DNA from: Xanthomonas bromi
Lineage (GTDB): Bacteria > Pseudomonadota > Gammaproteobacteria > Xanthomonadales > Xanthomonadaceae
Assembly (NCBI RefSeq): GCF_900092025.1
Contig: NZ_FLTX01000012.1
Coordinates: 1 to 64,000, forward strand
DNA: 64,000 bases
Reading direction: 5' to 3'
Of the stretch, positions 25,796-35,300 are shown one piece after another. The translations under genes and the position numbers were made by a program. Within the stretch, counting starts at the first letter, position 1. The number at the start of each line of letters is the position of its first letter. The notes beneath the pieces were generated by a model. That model had not been told where the DNA came from. It did no database searches and was given only the letters and a program-made list of their open reading frames with translations.

Positions 25796-27384
25796 TGGCA
25801 GCGACCGCCGGGGCGCTGCACTGGCAGACCGCCCAGGCCGCGTTGGCACGTCGCGACCTGGGCGTGGCGGCGTCTGCATTGCAGGCGCTGCTGGATGTCG
25901 AACCGACGCATGTGTCTGCGCGCGTATTGCTGGCCGGCACCGTGTTGGCCAACGGCCGCATGCGTGATGCGGTAGCGCAACTGCAGCTGGCCGCACGCGA
26001 TGTTGGCGACGACGTGGCGATGCGTTGCCGTGTGGCGCAGGCCTTGTTGCGCGTGGGCGAGCATCGCGCACTGCACGCGCTGCTGCGCCATCCCTCGGTG
26101 ATGCAGTGCCGCGACGGCGCGACCTTGGCCTTGCTCGCCCACGTGCACCAATCCCTGGGCGAACACGTCGACGCCTTGGCGATGATGCGGCGCGCGCAGG
26201 CGGGTGGATTCGATGGCCCGGACTTCCGTTTTTTTCTTGCGGTGCAATTGCAGTTCAACGGTCGCCTGGATGACGCCGCGCAGGCGTTGGAGCATGCGCT
26301 GGCAGACATGCCCGGCTACGGCCGCGCAGCCTTGACGCGTGCGCGGCTGCGCCGTCAGACCGCCAGCAACAACCATGTCGCGCAATTACGCCAGCAGTTG
26401 CAGCTCTCCAAACCCGAGAGCGAAGATCGCGCCGGGCTGGCGTTTGCGTTGTACAAGGAGCTGGAAGATCTCGGCGACACCGATGCCGCCTGGGACGCGC
26501 TGCAGCATGGCAATGCGGTGATGCATGCACGTCTGCGCCACGATGCGGACGCCGAAGCAGCGCTGTACGCGCAACTGGGTGCGTTGGCTGCGCAAGGTGT
26601 GTTCGCCGCGCCGCCCACCGGCACCGTGCAAGGCGCGCAGCCAATCTTCGTGCTTGGCCTGCCGCGCTCGGGCACCACGGTGCTGGAGCGGATGCTGGGC
26701 AATCATTCGCAGATCGTCTCGGCGGGCGAGTTGAACGACTTCGGCCATCAATTGCGCTGGGGGGCGGACCAGGCCGGTCGCAGCTTGCTCGATGCAGACC
26801 TGTTGCGGGCGTTTCCCACGCTGGATTACGCGCGAATCGGCCAGCGCTATCTGGAGCAGACGCAATGGCGCGCCGGCGCGGCGCACTGGTATATCGATAA
26901 ATTGCCGGCCAACGCGGTAGCGATCGGTGCGATCGCACGCGCGCTTCCCAATGCGTTGATCGTGCATCTGGTGCGCGAACCGATGGCGGTGTGCTTTTCC
27001 AATTACCGCGCGCTGTTCGGCGATTCGTATGCCTACAGCTACGACCTGCACACGCTGGCGCGTCACTACCAGGCGTATCACGGGTTGATGGCGCAATGGC
27101 GCGCGGCCTTGCCGGGCCGGGTAATCGATGTGGACTACGCGCAGATGGTGCGTGACCCATCCACGGTATTGCAGCAGTTGATGGCTCGTTGCGGCTTGGA
27201 CATCGAGCCTGGGCAGATCGACATCACGCGCAATGCGGCAGCGTCGGCAACGCTGAGCAGCGTGCAGGTGCGCGAGGGCGTGCACAGTCGCAATGTGGAC
27301 GAATGGCGGCGCTATGCTTCCCAGCTGGAACCGTTGCGGCAGGCGTTGTCAGAGGCCGGCCTGATCGACGTGGGCTCGCTGTAA
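25795..27384 (+). CDS. TPR-repeat sulfotransferase
   Basis: Predicted 529 residues. The N-terminal ~260 residues are helical tetratricopeptide-like repeats. The C-terminal half is a sulfotransferase domain with the PAPS 5'-phosphosulfate loop GLPRSGTTVLERML near residue 286, followed by LVREPMAVCFSNYR, the 3'-phosphate-binding region. It should transfer sulfate from PAPS to an unknown acceptor, protein or glycan. No signal peptide is seen. Its ATG shares a base with the glyS stop (TGATG), so translation is probably coupled to glyS, an unexpected pairing. Confidence 0.85.
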   Translation: MAATAGALHWQTAQAALARRDLGVAASALQALLDVEPTHVSARVLLAGTVLANGRMRDAVAQLQLAARDVGDDVAMRCRVAQALLRVGEHRALHALLRHPSVMQCRDGATLALLAHVHQSLGEHVDALAMMRRAQAGGFDGPDFRFFLAVQLQFNGRLDDAAQALEHALADMPGYGRAALTRARLRRQTASNNHVAQLRQQLQLSKPESEDRAGLAFALYKELEDLGDTDAAWDALQHGNAVMHARLRHDADAEAALYAQLGALAAQGVFAAPPTGTVQGAQPIFVLGLPRSGTTVLERMLGNHSQIVSAGELNDFGHQLRWGADQAGRSLLDADLLRAFPTLDYARIGQRYLEQTQWRAGAAHWYIDKLPANAVAIGAIARALPNALIVHLVREPMAVCFSNYRALFGDSYAYSYDLHTLARHYQAYHGLMAQWRAALPGRVIDVDYAQMVRDPSTVLQQLMARCGLDIEPGQIDITRNAAASATLSSVQVREGVHSRNVDEWRRYASQLEPLRQALSEAGLIDVGSL

Positions 27385-27577
27385 CGCAGTCAGCCGATTT
27401 GCGGCGGCGCACCAGATGCGCTGCGAGCGCTTTTCAATCTCTTTGTCCGATGCTCACCGATGCCTTTGGGCTCGGGTGCAGCAGATGGCTTAGCCGAGCC
27501 CTCCCGCGCAACGTCATGAGCGCTGCGGCATGCACGGCGAGCAACCACGCCGCAGAGGCGTTACAAGCCCAAAAACG

Positions 27578-27605
27578 CCAGCGGCAGCCGGATGGCTGCC
27601 GCTGG
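27578..27605 (-). terminator. Terminator of the TonB-dependent receptor gene
   Basis: A 12-bp perfect stem (CCAGCGGCAGCC at 27578-27589 with GGCTGCCGCTGG at 27594-27605) has a GGAT loop. On the minus strand it is followed by GCGTTTTTG, a T-run, so it serves the minus-strand receptor gene whose stop is at 27625. Confidence 0.85.
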
Positions 27606-27624
27606 ATCACGCTTGTGCAGGAAG

Positions 27625-30384
27625 TTAGTGCGCGCCGAAGCGCCAGTTCAATTCCAGCATGTAGGAACGGCCATAGCCGGTGTAGTTGAAGATGTTGTAG
27701 TACGGGTAGGCGTTGTAAGTGCGATCACGCGGTGGGCGGGTATTGGCGACATTGTTGACCGTCGCGGTCAGCGAGATGTCGTCGCTGACCGCGTAGTCCA
27801 GCGTTGCATTGAACGTGGTCCACGCGCCGACCTTGCGTGCACCTTCCACCGCATAGCCATCGGTACTCTGCTGCGCAAGAAGGTTCGGTGTGCGGCCGTA
27901 GCGCTGGCCGAACAAGGTGGTCGTCCACGCATCCTTCTGCCAGGTTACCGATGCATTGGTGATGCTGCGGAACTCGGACGAGAAGAAGGGTTCATTGAGC
28001 AGATCGCGTACCGGGTCTTGTGGGAATTGCTGGCTTTTGTGCTTGAGGGTCAGGTTGTACTGGGCGTCGAACACGAACAGGCCCCAGGATTCGGTGGCCA
28101 GATTGTAGGCCGCCTTGGTGAGTACGCCGGAGATTTCCTCATTGGAAATGTTGACCGGATTGATGCGAATGCTGCTCAGGCGATTGGGCACCGGTGCATC
28201 GGCCGCCGTGCGATCGATCCGCGACAGCGCATCCACGCAGGTGGGCGAGCTGATGTCCAGGCTACCCAGGCGGCACGCCGATTCGGTCTGCAGCAAGTTG
28301 TCGGTGCTGAGATCGCTGACCTTCTGGTCGATCTTGATGTTGTAGTAGTCGGCATTGACGCTGAAGCGTGTGCTCGGCGACCACACCGCGCCAGCGCCCC
28401 AGGACTTGGCCGTGATCGACTTCAGCTCCGGATTGCCGGCCCGACGGCCCTGGATGCCGCTGCCGGCATAGGTGCAGTCGGTAATCGGTACGCCGGGTTC
28501 TTCAACCGCACAGCGGTAGTAGTCATTGACGCTCTGGAAGAACCCGCTGTCGCCAGCGAACGAGAACGCCATGTCCGGTGCCTTGAACGCAGTGGCGTAG
28601 TTGCCGCGGAACAGCAGCGAATCGGTCGGGCGGAACTCCAGTGCGGCCTTGTAGGTGAACTTGGAATCGCCACCGCCGCCCTGGTTCTTGTAGTCGTCGT
28701 AGCGCCCGGACAGGTTGGCCGTGAGGGTGCTCAGGATCGGCACCCGCATTTCGAAGGCCGCCGCCCAGTTCTCGCGCTTGCCGCTGCCCTGGGTGCCGGT
28801 CAGCTGGTAGAAGTCGCCGGCGATCACACGCGGGTCGGTCGGGTTGGTCCAGTACTGATTGCCGGCCTGCAACACGCCGGCAATGCCGACCGCACCGGCC
28901 GGCATGTTGAACAACTCGGTGTTGGTCAGTTGCAGGTTGACGTTCTGGGTCCAGGTTCTGGACTTGGTGCGGATTTCATCGTTGAAGCTGCGGTACTGCG
29001 CCGGCGTCAATGCGCGATAGAAGTTGGCATCGTTGGGCGAATAGACCGGATAGCCGTAATACTCGCCTTGCGGTGCGCCGAGAAACTGTTCGCGGAAGAA
29101 GTCTTCGATGCGGTCGGTCAGCGGCCATTGCTGGCGGCTTTCGATGCGGTACTCCGAGCGCGCGTAATAGGTATCGTAGGTCCAGTTGCTGGCCCCCAGG
29201 CCACCCTTCAGGCCAACTGCGATGTTGTAGGAATCGGCGGTCTGTCGATTATTGTTGAAATTCAGATTGCCGGTTTCTTCCGGTGCAAAGACGCGCTGAT
29301 ACCCTTCCAGTTGCTTGCTGTCCTGGTTGTAGAACAGGCCGCCCGTATCGACTGAGCTCTGCCAGAATCGTGATCCGCTGTTGACCTCGACCTTGGTGCG
29401 GTTGAGCAACAGGGTCGAATACAGTTCGGCATTGTCGTTGAATGCATAATTCAGGTTGGCATAGCCGCTGGCGCTGCGCTCCTTGTTGAGGATGCTGGCG
29501 TAGCCCGGCTCGGTGCGGCTGCTGCAGAAGTTGCCGCGGTTGGGGCGGTTGTCGTATTGCACCGAGCCATTGAACAGCGCGCCCAACGCAGCGCAGTTGT
29601 CCGCGCCTGGATCGACATAGGTCGCCGGAGGGCCGGAAAGGTTATGCAGCGCGATGCGCGAGCCGTAACGCAGCGTCGGGTCCGGATTGTCGCTGGTGGA
29701 ATCGAAATCGCGGCGCTGATAGCCGTAGATCGGATCCTGATTGTCGAGTTGCAGGCCCCACACGATGTCGGCACCGCCGATCTCGTTGCCGCCGGTGAGC
29801 TGAAAGCGCTGGTTGTTGCCGCCACCGCCGTCGTAGGTGCCCATGCGGTAATTCATCTGTACGCCGTCCATGCGCTTTTTCAGGATGATGTTGACCACCC
29901 CGGCGATGGCGCTGGAGCCGTAGATCGAAGACTGGTTACCGGGTGCCACGTCGATGCGCTCGACCATGCCCACCGGCACGCTGGCCAGATCGACGAAGTT
30001 GCTCTGGCCGTTGTAGAGCAGCGGGTAGTCGGCCATCGGCCGGCCATCGATCAGTACCAGGGTGAAACCAGGATCCAGGCCGAGCAGGCTCAGCGACTTG
30101 GCGCCCGCAGTAAATCCATTGCTGAACTGACCATCCTGGACCGAGCCGGTCGCCATCGGCTGCGAGCGCAACACGTCATAGACGTCCTTGAAGCCGCGGC
30201 GCTGGATGTCCTGGGACGTGATCGAAAACACCGGGGTTGCGGTTTCGATCTGGGAGCGGGGAATCAATGACCCTGTCACGGTGACCTTGTCCAACTGGGT
30301 CACTCCGCCCTGATCCTGTGCCATCGCAAGCGATGGCATCGTCAGGGCGGCGCATACGGCGGTAACCAGCAAACGACGCTTCAT
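27625..30384 (-). CDS. TonB-dependent outer-membrane receptor
   Basis: Predicted 919 residues. A signal peptide (MKRRLLVTAVCAALTMPSLA, cleaved after AMA) is followed by a TonB-box-like stretch (LDKVTVTGS) and the plug domain (ATPVFSITSQDIQRRG, VDLASVPVGMVERIDV, YGSSAIAGVVNIILKK), then a 22-strand barrel with many aromatic ends. The protein takes up a substrate across the outer membrane using TonB energy; the ligand cannot be read from the sequence, though Xanthomonas uses many such receptors for plant sugars. The ATG at 30384 is preferred over one 24 codons upstream because it starts the signal peptide. A palindrome lies 67 bp upstream. Confidence 0.9.
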   Translation of the reverse strand: MKRRLLVTAVCAALTMPSLAMAQDQGGVTQLDKVTVTGSLIPRSQIETATPVFSITSQDIQRRGFKDVYDVLRSQPMATGSVQDGQFSNGFTAGAKSLSLLGLDPGFTLVLIDGRPMADYPLLYNGQSNFVDLASVPVGMVERIDVAPGNQSSIYGSSAIAGVVNIILKKRMDGVQMNYRMGTYDGGGGNNQRFQLTGGNEIGGADIVWGLQLDNQDPIYGYQRRDFDSTSDNPDPTLRYGSRIALHNLSGPPATYVDPGADNCAALGALFNGSVQYDNRPNRGNFCSSRTEPGYASILNKERSASGYANLNYAFNDNAELYSTLLLNRTKVEVNSGSRFWQSSVDTGGLFYNQDSKQLEGYQRVFAPEETGNLNFNNNRQTADSYNIAVGLKGGLGASNWTYDTYYARSEYRIESRQQWPLTDRIEDFFREQFLGAPQGEYYGYPVYSPNDANFYRALTPAQYRSFNDEIRTKSRTWTQNVNLQLTNTELFNMPAGAVGIAGVLQAGNQYWTNPTDPRVIAGDFYQLTGTQGSGKRENWAAAFEMRVPILSTLTANLSGRYDDYKNQGGGGDSKFTYKAALEFRPTDSLLFRGNYATAFKAPDMAFSFAGDSGFFQSVNDYYRCAVEEPGVPITDCTYAGSGIQGRRAGNPELKSITAKSWGAGAVWSPSTRFSVNADYYNIKIDQKVSDLSTDNLLQTESACRLGSLDISSPTCVDALSRIDRTAADAPVPNRLSSIRINPVNISNEEISGVLTKAAYNLATESWGLFVFDAQYNLTLKHKSQQFPQDPVRDLLNEPFFSSEFRSITNASVTWQKDAWTTTLFGQRYGRTPNLLAQQSTDGYAVEGARKVGAWTTFNATLDYAVSDDISLTATVNNVANTRPPRDRTYNAYPYYNIFNYTGYGRSYMLELNWRFGAH

Positions 30385-30450
30385 GAAACGAACCTCTCTG
30401 AAGGTGTAAACGGGGCGAGCGGCAATGGAGATCGGGGCGCTCGCAAACAC

Positions 30451-30469
30451 TGTCAACGAAACGTTAACA
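30451..30469. promoter_or_regulatory. Palindrome in the receptor/tamA divergent region
   Basis: TGTCAACGAAACGTTAACA has 8-base arms (TGTCAACG and CGTTAACA, one mismatch) around AAA. The form resembles operators of LacI-type regulators. It lies 67 bp before the receptor start and about 95 bp before tamA. Confidence 0.4.
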
Positions 30470-30563
30470 ACACGCCACTGTAACCACTTCCGTCGCCCGT
30501 CGTATAGTCGTGTTTGCTTACAATTTTTGTCCCTTGCACGCCGAGGCTGGGTATCCTTTGCAG

Positions 30564-32345
30564 ATGCTTAAAGTCGCGTTTGCTCTTTCCTTGCTGTGCA
30601 CCCTGTTCGTTCCGCTGCAAGCGGTTGCTCGGGCAACCATCGACAAGATCGAAATCAAGGGATTGGACCGCGGCGACGACGCGGAGATGATCGAGAACAT
30701 CCAGGTTTCCCTGTCTCTCTATGAGGCCGTGGGCAAGGAGCAGGGCGAGTCGCGACTGGAGTACCTGCTGGCGCAAGCCGAGCGGCAGACGCGCGAGGCG
30801 CTGGAGCCGTTTGGGTATTACTCGCCGACGATTACGTTGGCTGCACCGCGCGCAGGAGACAAGGTGACCGTGGTGATCACGGTGGAGCGTGGTGAGCCGG
30901 TGCGGGTGCGCACCTCGCATATTTCGATCACCGGCTGGGCCGAGCAGGACCGCTATCTGGGGCAGGATCTCCAACAGTTCGAGCCGCGCGAAGGCCAGGT
31001 CTTCAGTCATCCGCACTACGAAGCCAGCAAGGTGCGCATCACGCGACGTCTGGCCGAGCGTGGCTACTTCGATGCCGACTTCACCCAGCGCCGCGTCGCG
31101 ATCACGCGTGCCGAGCATGCGGCCGATATCGATCTGAACTGGGACAGCGGCCGCCGCTACGACATGGGCAAGGTGCGCTTCGACTACGACTACTTCCGCG
31201 ATGGCCTGTTCGAGCCGCTGGTGTACTGGGACGAGGGCAGCTACTACCACGAAGGCAAGCTGGACCGGCTGCGCGAGTCGCTGACCAAGCTCGATTACTT
31301 CAGCACCATCGATATCCAGCCCAAGCCCGAAGAGGCGGACGACCAGGGCCGTGTGCCGGTGGACGTCAAACTCACCCGCGCCAAGCGCACGGTGTACACC
31401 GCCGGTCTGAGCTATGGCAGCGAGAGCGGCGCCGGTGTCCGCGGTGGCGTGGAGCGGCGTTACGTGAATTCGCGTGGCCACAAGATGGACACGCAGCTGG
31501 ACTATGCGCAGAAACGCAAGAGCCTGACCACCAGCTACCGCGTGCCGGCGTTCCGCTGGCTGGATGGCTGGTACACCGCCTCGGCGCGGCTGTACGACGA
31601 ACAGACCGAGTACATCGATCTGCGTAACGTCAAACTCACCGGCAGCCGCAGCGGCCAGATCAACGAGCGCTGGAGCGCCATCGCCTCGATCAACGCCTTG
31701 CGCGAGCGCTGGCGGTTCGCCAGCGGCAGCGATTTCACCGATGCGGTCTACGAGACCTCCACGCTGGTCTATCCGCAGTTGCAGGTCAATTACGTCAATG
31801 TCGACGACCGCCTGTTTCCGCGCAGCGGCGTATCCGGGCAGGCGTTCATTCGCGGCGGTGCCGAAGGCGCCGGCTCGGATACCAACTTCGGCCAGGTCTA
31901 TGGCCAGCTACGCTGGTTTCTGGGCGCCGGCGACAACAGCCGGTTGATCTTGCGCGGCGAAGGCGGCACCACCTGGACCAGCGATCTGGTGGCGATGCCG
32001 CCGAGCCTGCGCTTCTTCGCCGGTGGCGCAAACAGCATTCGCGGTTATGCGTTTCGCGAGGTTGGCCCGCGCACGCCCAAGCCAGACGAATTCGCGCTGG
32101 GTGCCAAGAATGTGGTGACCGCCAGTGCCGAACACGAGCATTACCTCAACGGTGGCCCATGGGGCGGAGCCGTGTTCGTCGACAGCGGTAGCGCGTTCGA
32201 TGACCGGCCGGACTGGCATACCGGTATCGGCTTCGGCCTGCGTTGGCGCTCGCCGGTGGGGCCGGTACGCGTTGATATCGCGCATGGCTTGAACGACCCC
32301 GACTCCCAGTTTCAGCTCTATATCGATATCGGGGCCAACCTGTGA
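30564..32345 (+). CDS. tamA: Translocation and assembly module subunit TamA
   Basis: Predicted 593 residues: signal peptide (MLKVAFALSLLCTLFVPLQAVA), three POTRA-like repeats (to about residue 250) and a C-terminal 16-strand Omp85 barrel. Typical markers are RRLAERGYFDADF, the late GGANSIRGYAFREVGP (the conserved VRGY-type L6 loop motif) and the terminal VRVDIAHGLNDP. TamA sits in the outer membrane and with TamB helps insert some outer-membrane proteins and move lipids. ATG 30564 starts the signal peptide. The stop overlaps the tamB start (GTGA). Confidence 0.92.
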   Translation: MLKVAFALSLLCTLFVPLQAVARATIDKIEIKGLDRGDDAEMIENIQVSLSLYEAVGKEQGESRLEYLLAQAERQTREALEPFGYYSPTITLAAPRAGDKVTVVITVERGEPVRVRTSHISITGWAEQDRYLGQDLQQFEPREGQVFSHPHYEASKVRITRRLAERGYFDADFTQRRVAITRAEHAADIDLNWDSGRRYDMGKVRFDYDYFRDGLFEPLVYWDEGSYYHEGKLDRLRESLTKLDYFSTIDIQPKPEEADDQGRVPVDVKLTRAKRTVYTAGLSYGSESGAGVRGGVERRYVNSRGHKMDTQLDYAQKRKSLTTSYRVPAFRWLDGWYTASARLYDEQTEYIDLRNVKLTGSRSGQINERWSAIASINALRERWRFASGSDFTDAVYETSTLVYPQLQVNYVNVDDRLFPRSGVSGQAFIRGGAEGAGSDTNFGQVYGQLRWFLGAGDNSRLILRGEGGTTWTSDLVAMPPSLRFFAGGANSIRGYAFREVGPRTPKPDEFALGAKNVVTASAEHEHYLNGGPWGGAVFVDSGSAFDDRPDWHTGIGFGLRWRSPVGPVRVDIAHGLNDPDSQFQLYIDIGANL

Positions 32346-35300
32346 GCACGCCTAAGCCAGCCCCTGCACCGCGCCGCGCGCGCTTCTATCGCCGCCGCCG
32401 CTTCTGGGTGGGCTCGGGCCTGACCGTGCTCGGGCTGGTGCTGCTGGCCTTGATCGCACTCTATTGGCTGTTGCAGACCGTGGCTGGGCGCGATGTGTTG
32501 CTGGCGCAGGTCGTCGCGCGCTTGCCGATCGGTGCCAGCTTCACCTACGGCAAGGTCGAAGGCCCGGTGGCCGGCCCGCTGACCTTGCGCAATGTCGACT
32601 TCACGTATCAGGACATCCATTTCACCGCCGAGCGTGTGTATCTGGAGCCGGAGTTGCGCCCGCTACTGGGCCGCAAGCTGCAGCTGAACGCGGTGCAGGT
32701 CAGCAATGCCACCTTGAATCTGGGCAAGAGCGACGAACCATTCACCCTGCCCAGCTGGCCCGAATCGCTGCCGCAGATCAACGTGCCGCTGGCGATCCAG
32801 GCCGAAAAGATCGATGTGCAGAACCTGCGCATCACCCAGCTGCAGCAACCGATGATCGTGTTGCACAAGGTGCAGGGCGGGCTCGATGTCGCCACTGGCG
32901 AGCTACGCACACGCGATCTGGTCATCGATACCGACATGGGCGACGTCCGCCTGCACGGCGATTACGTGCCCAACGACGACTATCGCGCCGATCTCACCGC
33001 CACTGCGGTGCTGCCGGCCGCACGCGGACGGACGCCGGCCAGCCTGGGGTTGGTGGCACGCGGCGATCTGGACAAGATGGAAGTGGCCATCGCCGGCCGC
33101 GCGCCGGCGCCGCTACAGGCCAGCCTGGTATTCACCGGCCGCGACGACCCGACCTGGGCGTTCAAGGCGGTCAGCGAGGCGCTGGATACGTCGCTGTTGA
33201 TTCCGGCGGCAGAGGGGCAGCCCAATCCGCCGGCCACGCCGGCCACGCCGATCGCGCTGAACCTGCAGGCCTCCGGCAAGGGCGGCAACGCCGATCTGCA
33301 GGGCAGCATCAAGCAAGGCGAGTTCAGCGCCACGTTGCAGCCCTCGCATCTGCGTCTGGCCGAACAGGTGCTCACCGTCGAACCGTTGGTGATCGACACT
33401 TTCGACGGCCGCACGCAATTGCGCGGCAGCGCCGACCTGCGCGATACCCAGAATCCGAGTTTCCGTTTTGCAGTCAACGCCAGCGGCCTGCGATTTACGC
33501 CGGCTGCGGATCCAGCCACGCCCGACGCGCAATTGGTGCCGGTGGAGTTGAAAGACGCACGCCTGGGCGTGGCCGGCACCTTGCGGGCGTGGGCCGCGAT
33601 CGGCCGCGCTACCGTCGAGCGCGACGGGCAGCAGGCCGAACTGGTGTTCGACAGCCGCGGCAACGACCAACGTGCGCAGCTCAAGCAGGTGAAGGCGAAA
33701 ACGCCGGGCGGCTCGCTGGACCTTAGCGGTGAAGTGGGCTGGGCGCCGGAACTGCAATGGGATGTCAGCGCGCAACTGGCCAAGTTCGACCCGGGTTATT
33801 TCGTGCCGGGCTGGAACGGCAATCTGTCCGGCAAGATCGCCTCCAAGGGCCGCCAATTGCCGGCACCTGCGGGCGGGGTCTCGCCGGGTTTCGAGGCGAC
33901 TGCGGAGATTCCGAACCTGACCGGGCAGCTGCGCCAACGCGCGCTCTCGGCAAACGGCAAGTTCGCGTTGCGTGGCGAACAGGGCGAAGGCGAACTGCAA
34001 CTGGCGCTGGGCAATAGCCGCATCACCGCCAAGGGCAAGGTGGGCGACCAGCTGGATATCGCTGCGCAGTTGCAGCCGTTGCAGCTGGACGATGTCATGC
34101 CCGGTGCCACCGGCATGGTGCGTGGGCAACTGCAGGTCAGCGGCAAGCGCGAGGCGCCGGACATCACCGCCGACATCGCCGGCACTGGCCTGCGCTGGGA
34201 CACCTATAGCGCCCAGAGCCTCAGCCTGCGTGGCCGGCTGCCGTGGCGCGGCAGCGATGGACAACTGATATTGCAAGGCACCGGCATCGAAGCCGGTGCG
34301 GTGCTGGACAGCGTGCGCGTGCAGGCGCGTGGCGCGGTGGAAGCCTTGCGGCTGGATGCCGACATCGCCAACAGCATGGCCAGCGTTGCCCTGCAGGGCG
34401 ATGTGCGGCGCAACGGCGAGCGCTGGCAGGGTCAGGTCGCCACGCTGCGGATCGTACCGGCCAAGGGGGATGCCTGGGCACTGCGTCAGCCGGCGCAGTT
34501 CAGCACCGACGGCGCGGCCTTCACCCTGTCCGACACCTGCCTGGGCGCGGCCACCGGTGGCGCGCTCTGCGCCAGTGCCAACTGGCCGCGCGAGGGCATG
34601 GTGGTGCACGGCGATGCACTGCCGCTGTCGCTGGTACAGCCGTGGCTGCCCAAGCAGGAAGGCCGGCAGATCTACCTGCGTGGCGAACTGTCGCTGGACG
34701 GCAGTTTCAAACCGCGCGGCAATGCCTGGGAAGGCAGCCTGCGCATCGCCTCTCCCGAGGGTGGCATTCGTCTGGGCGAAACCCGTTATGCGGCAGTGGC
34801 CGGCAAGCCCAATCGCGGCGAGTTGCTGCGCTACGACCAGTTCAGCATGCAGGCCGATTTCACCCAGCAGCAGATTCAGGCCAAGCTCGGGATCGGCTTC
34901 CAGGGCGCGGGCTTTGTCGATGCCAAGTTCAACACCGGCTGGGATGCGTACGCGCCGCTCAACGGCGAGCTGTATCTCAATATGTCGCGGCTGTACTGGC
35001 TGGAGCTGGTGATTGCCGATGTGGTGCAGCCCAAGGGGCTGGTCGAAGGCCACGTGAGCCTGCGCGGCACCCGCGACAAACCGCTGCTCGGCGGCGATGC
35101 CACCTTGAGCGATTTCACTGCCGAATACCCATCGATGGGTTTGACGCTGAGCGAAGGCAAGGGCCGCTTCGATGCGCTGCCGGATGGCTCGGCCAAGATC
35201 ACCGCCTCGGCCAAATCCGGTCCCGGCACGCTCACCGTCGATGGCGGATTGTCGTGGTTCGGTACCAGCACGCCGCTGCTGCTCACTATCCGCGGCGATA

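Noticed and set aside
27592-29355. Plus-strand frame of 587 residues opposite the TonB receptor
   Set aside because: Antisense to the receptor's barrel region; composition reflects the complement.
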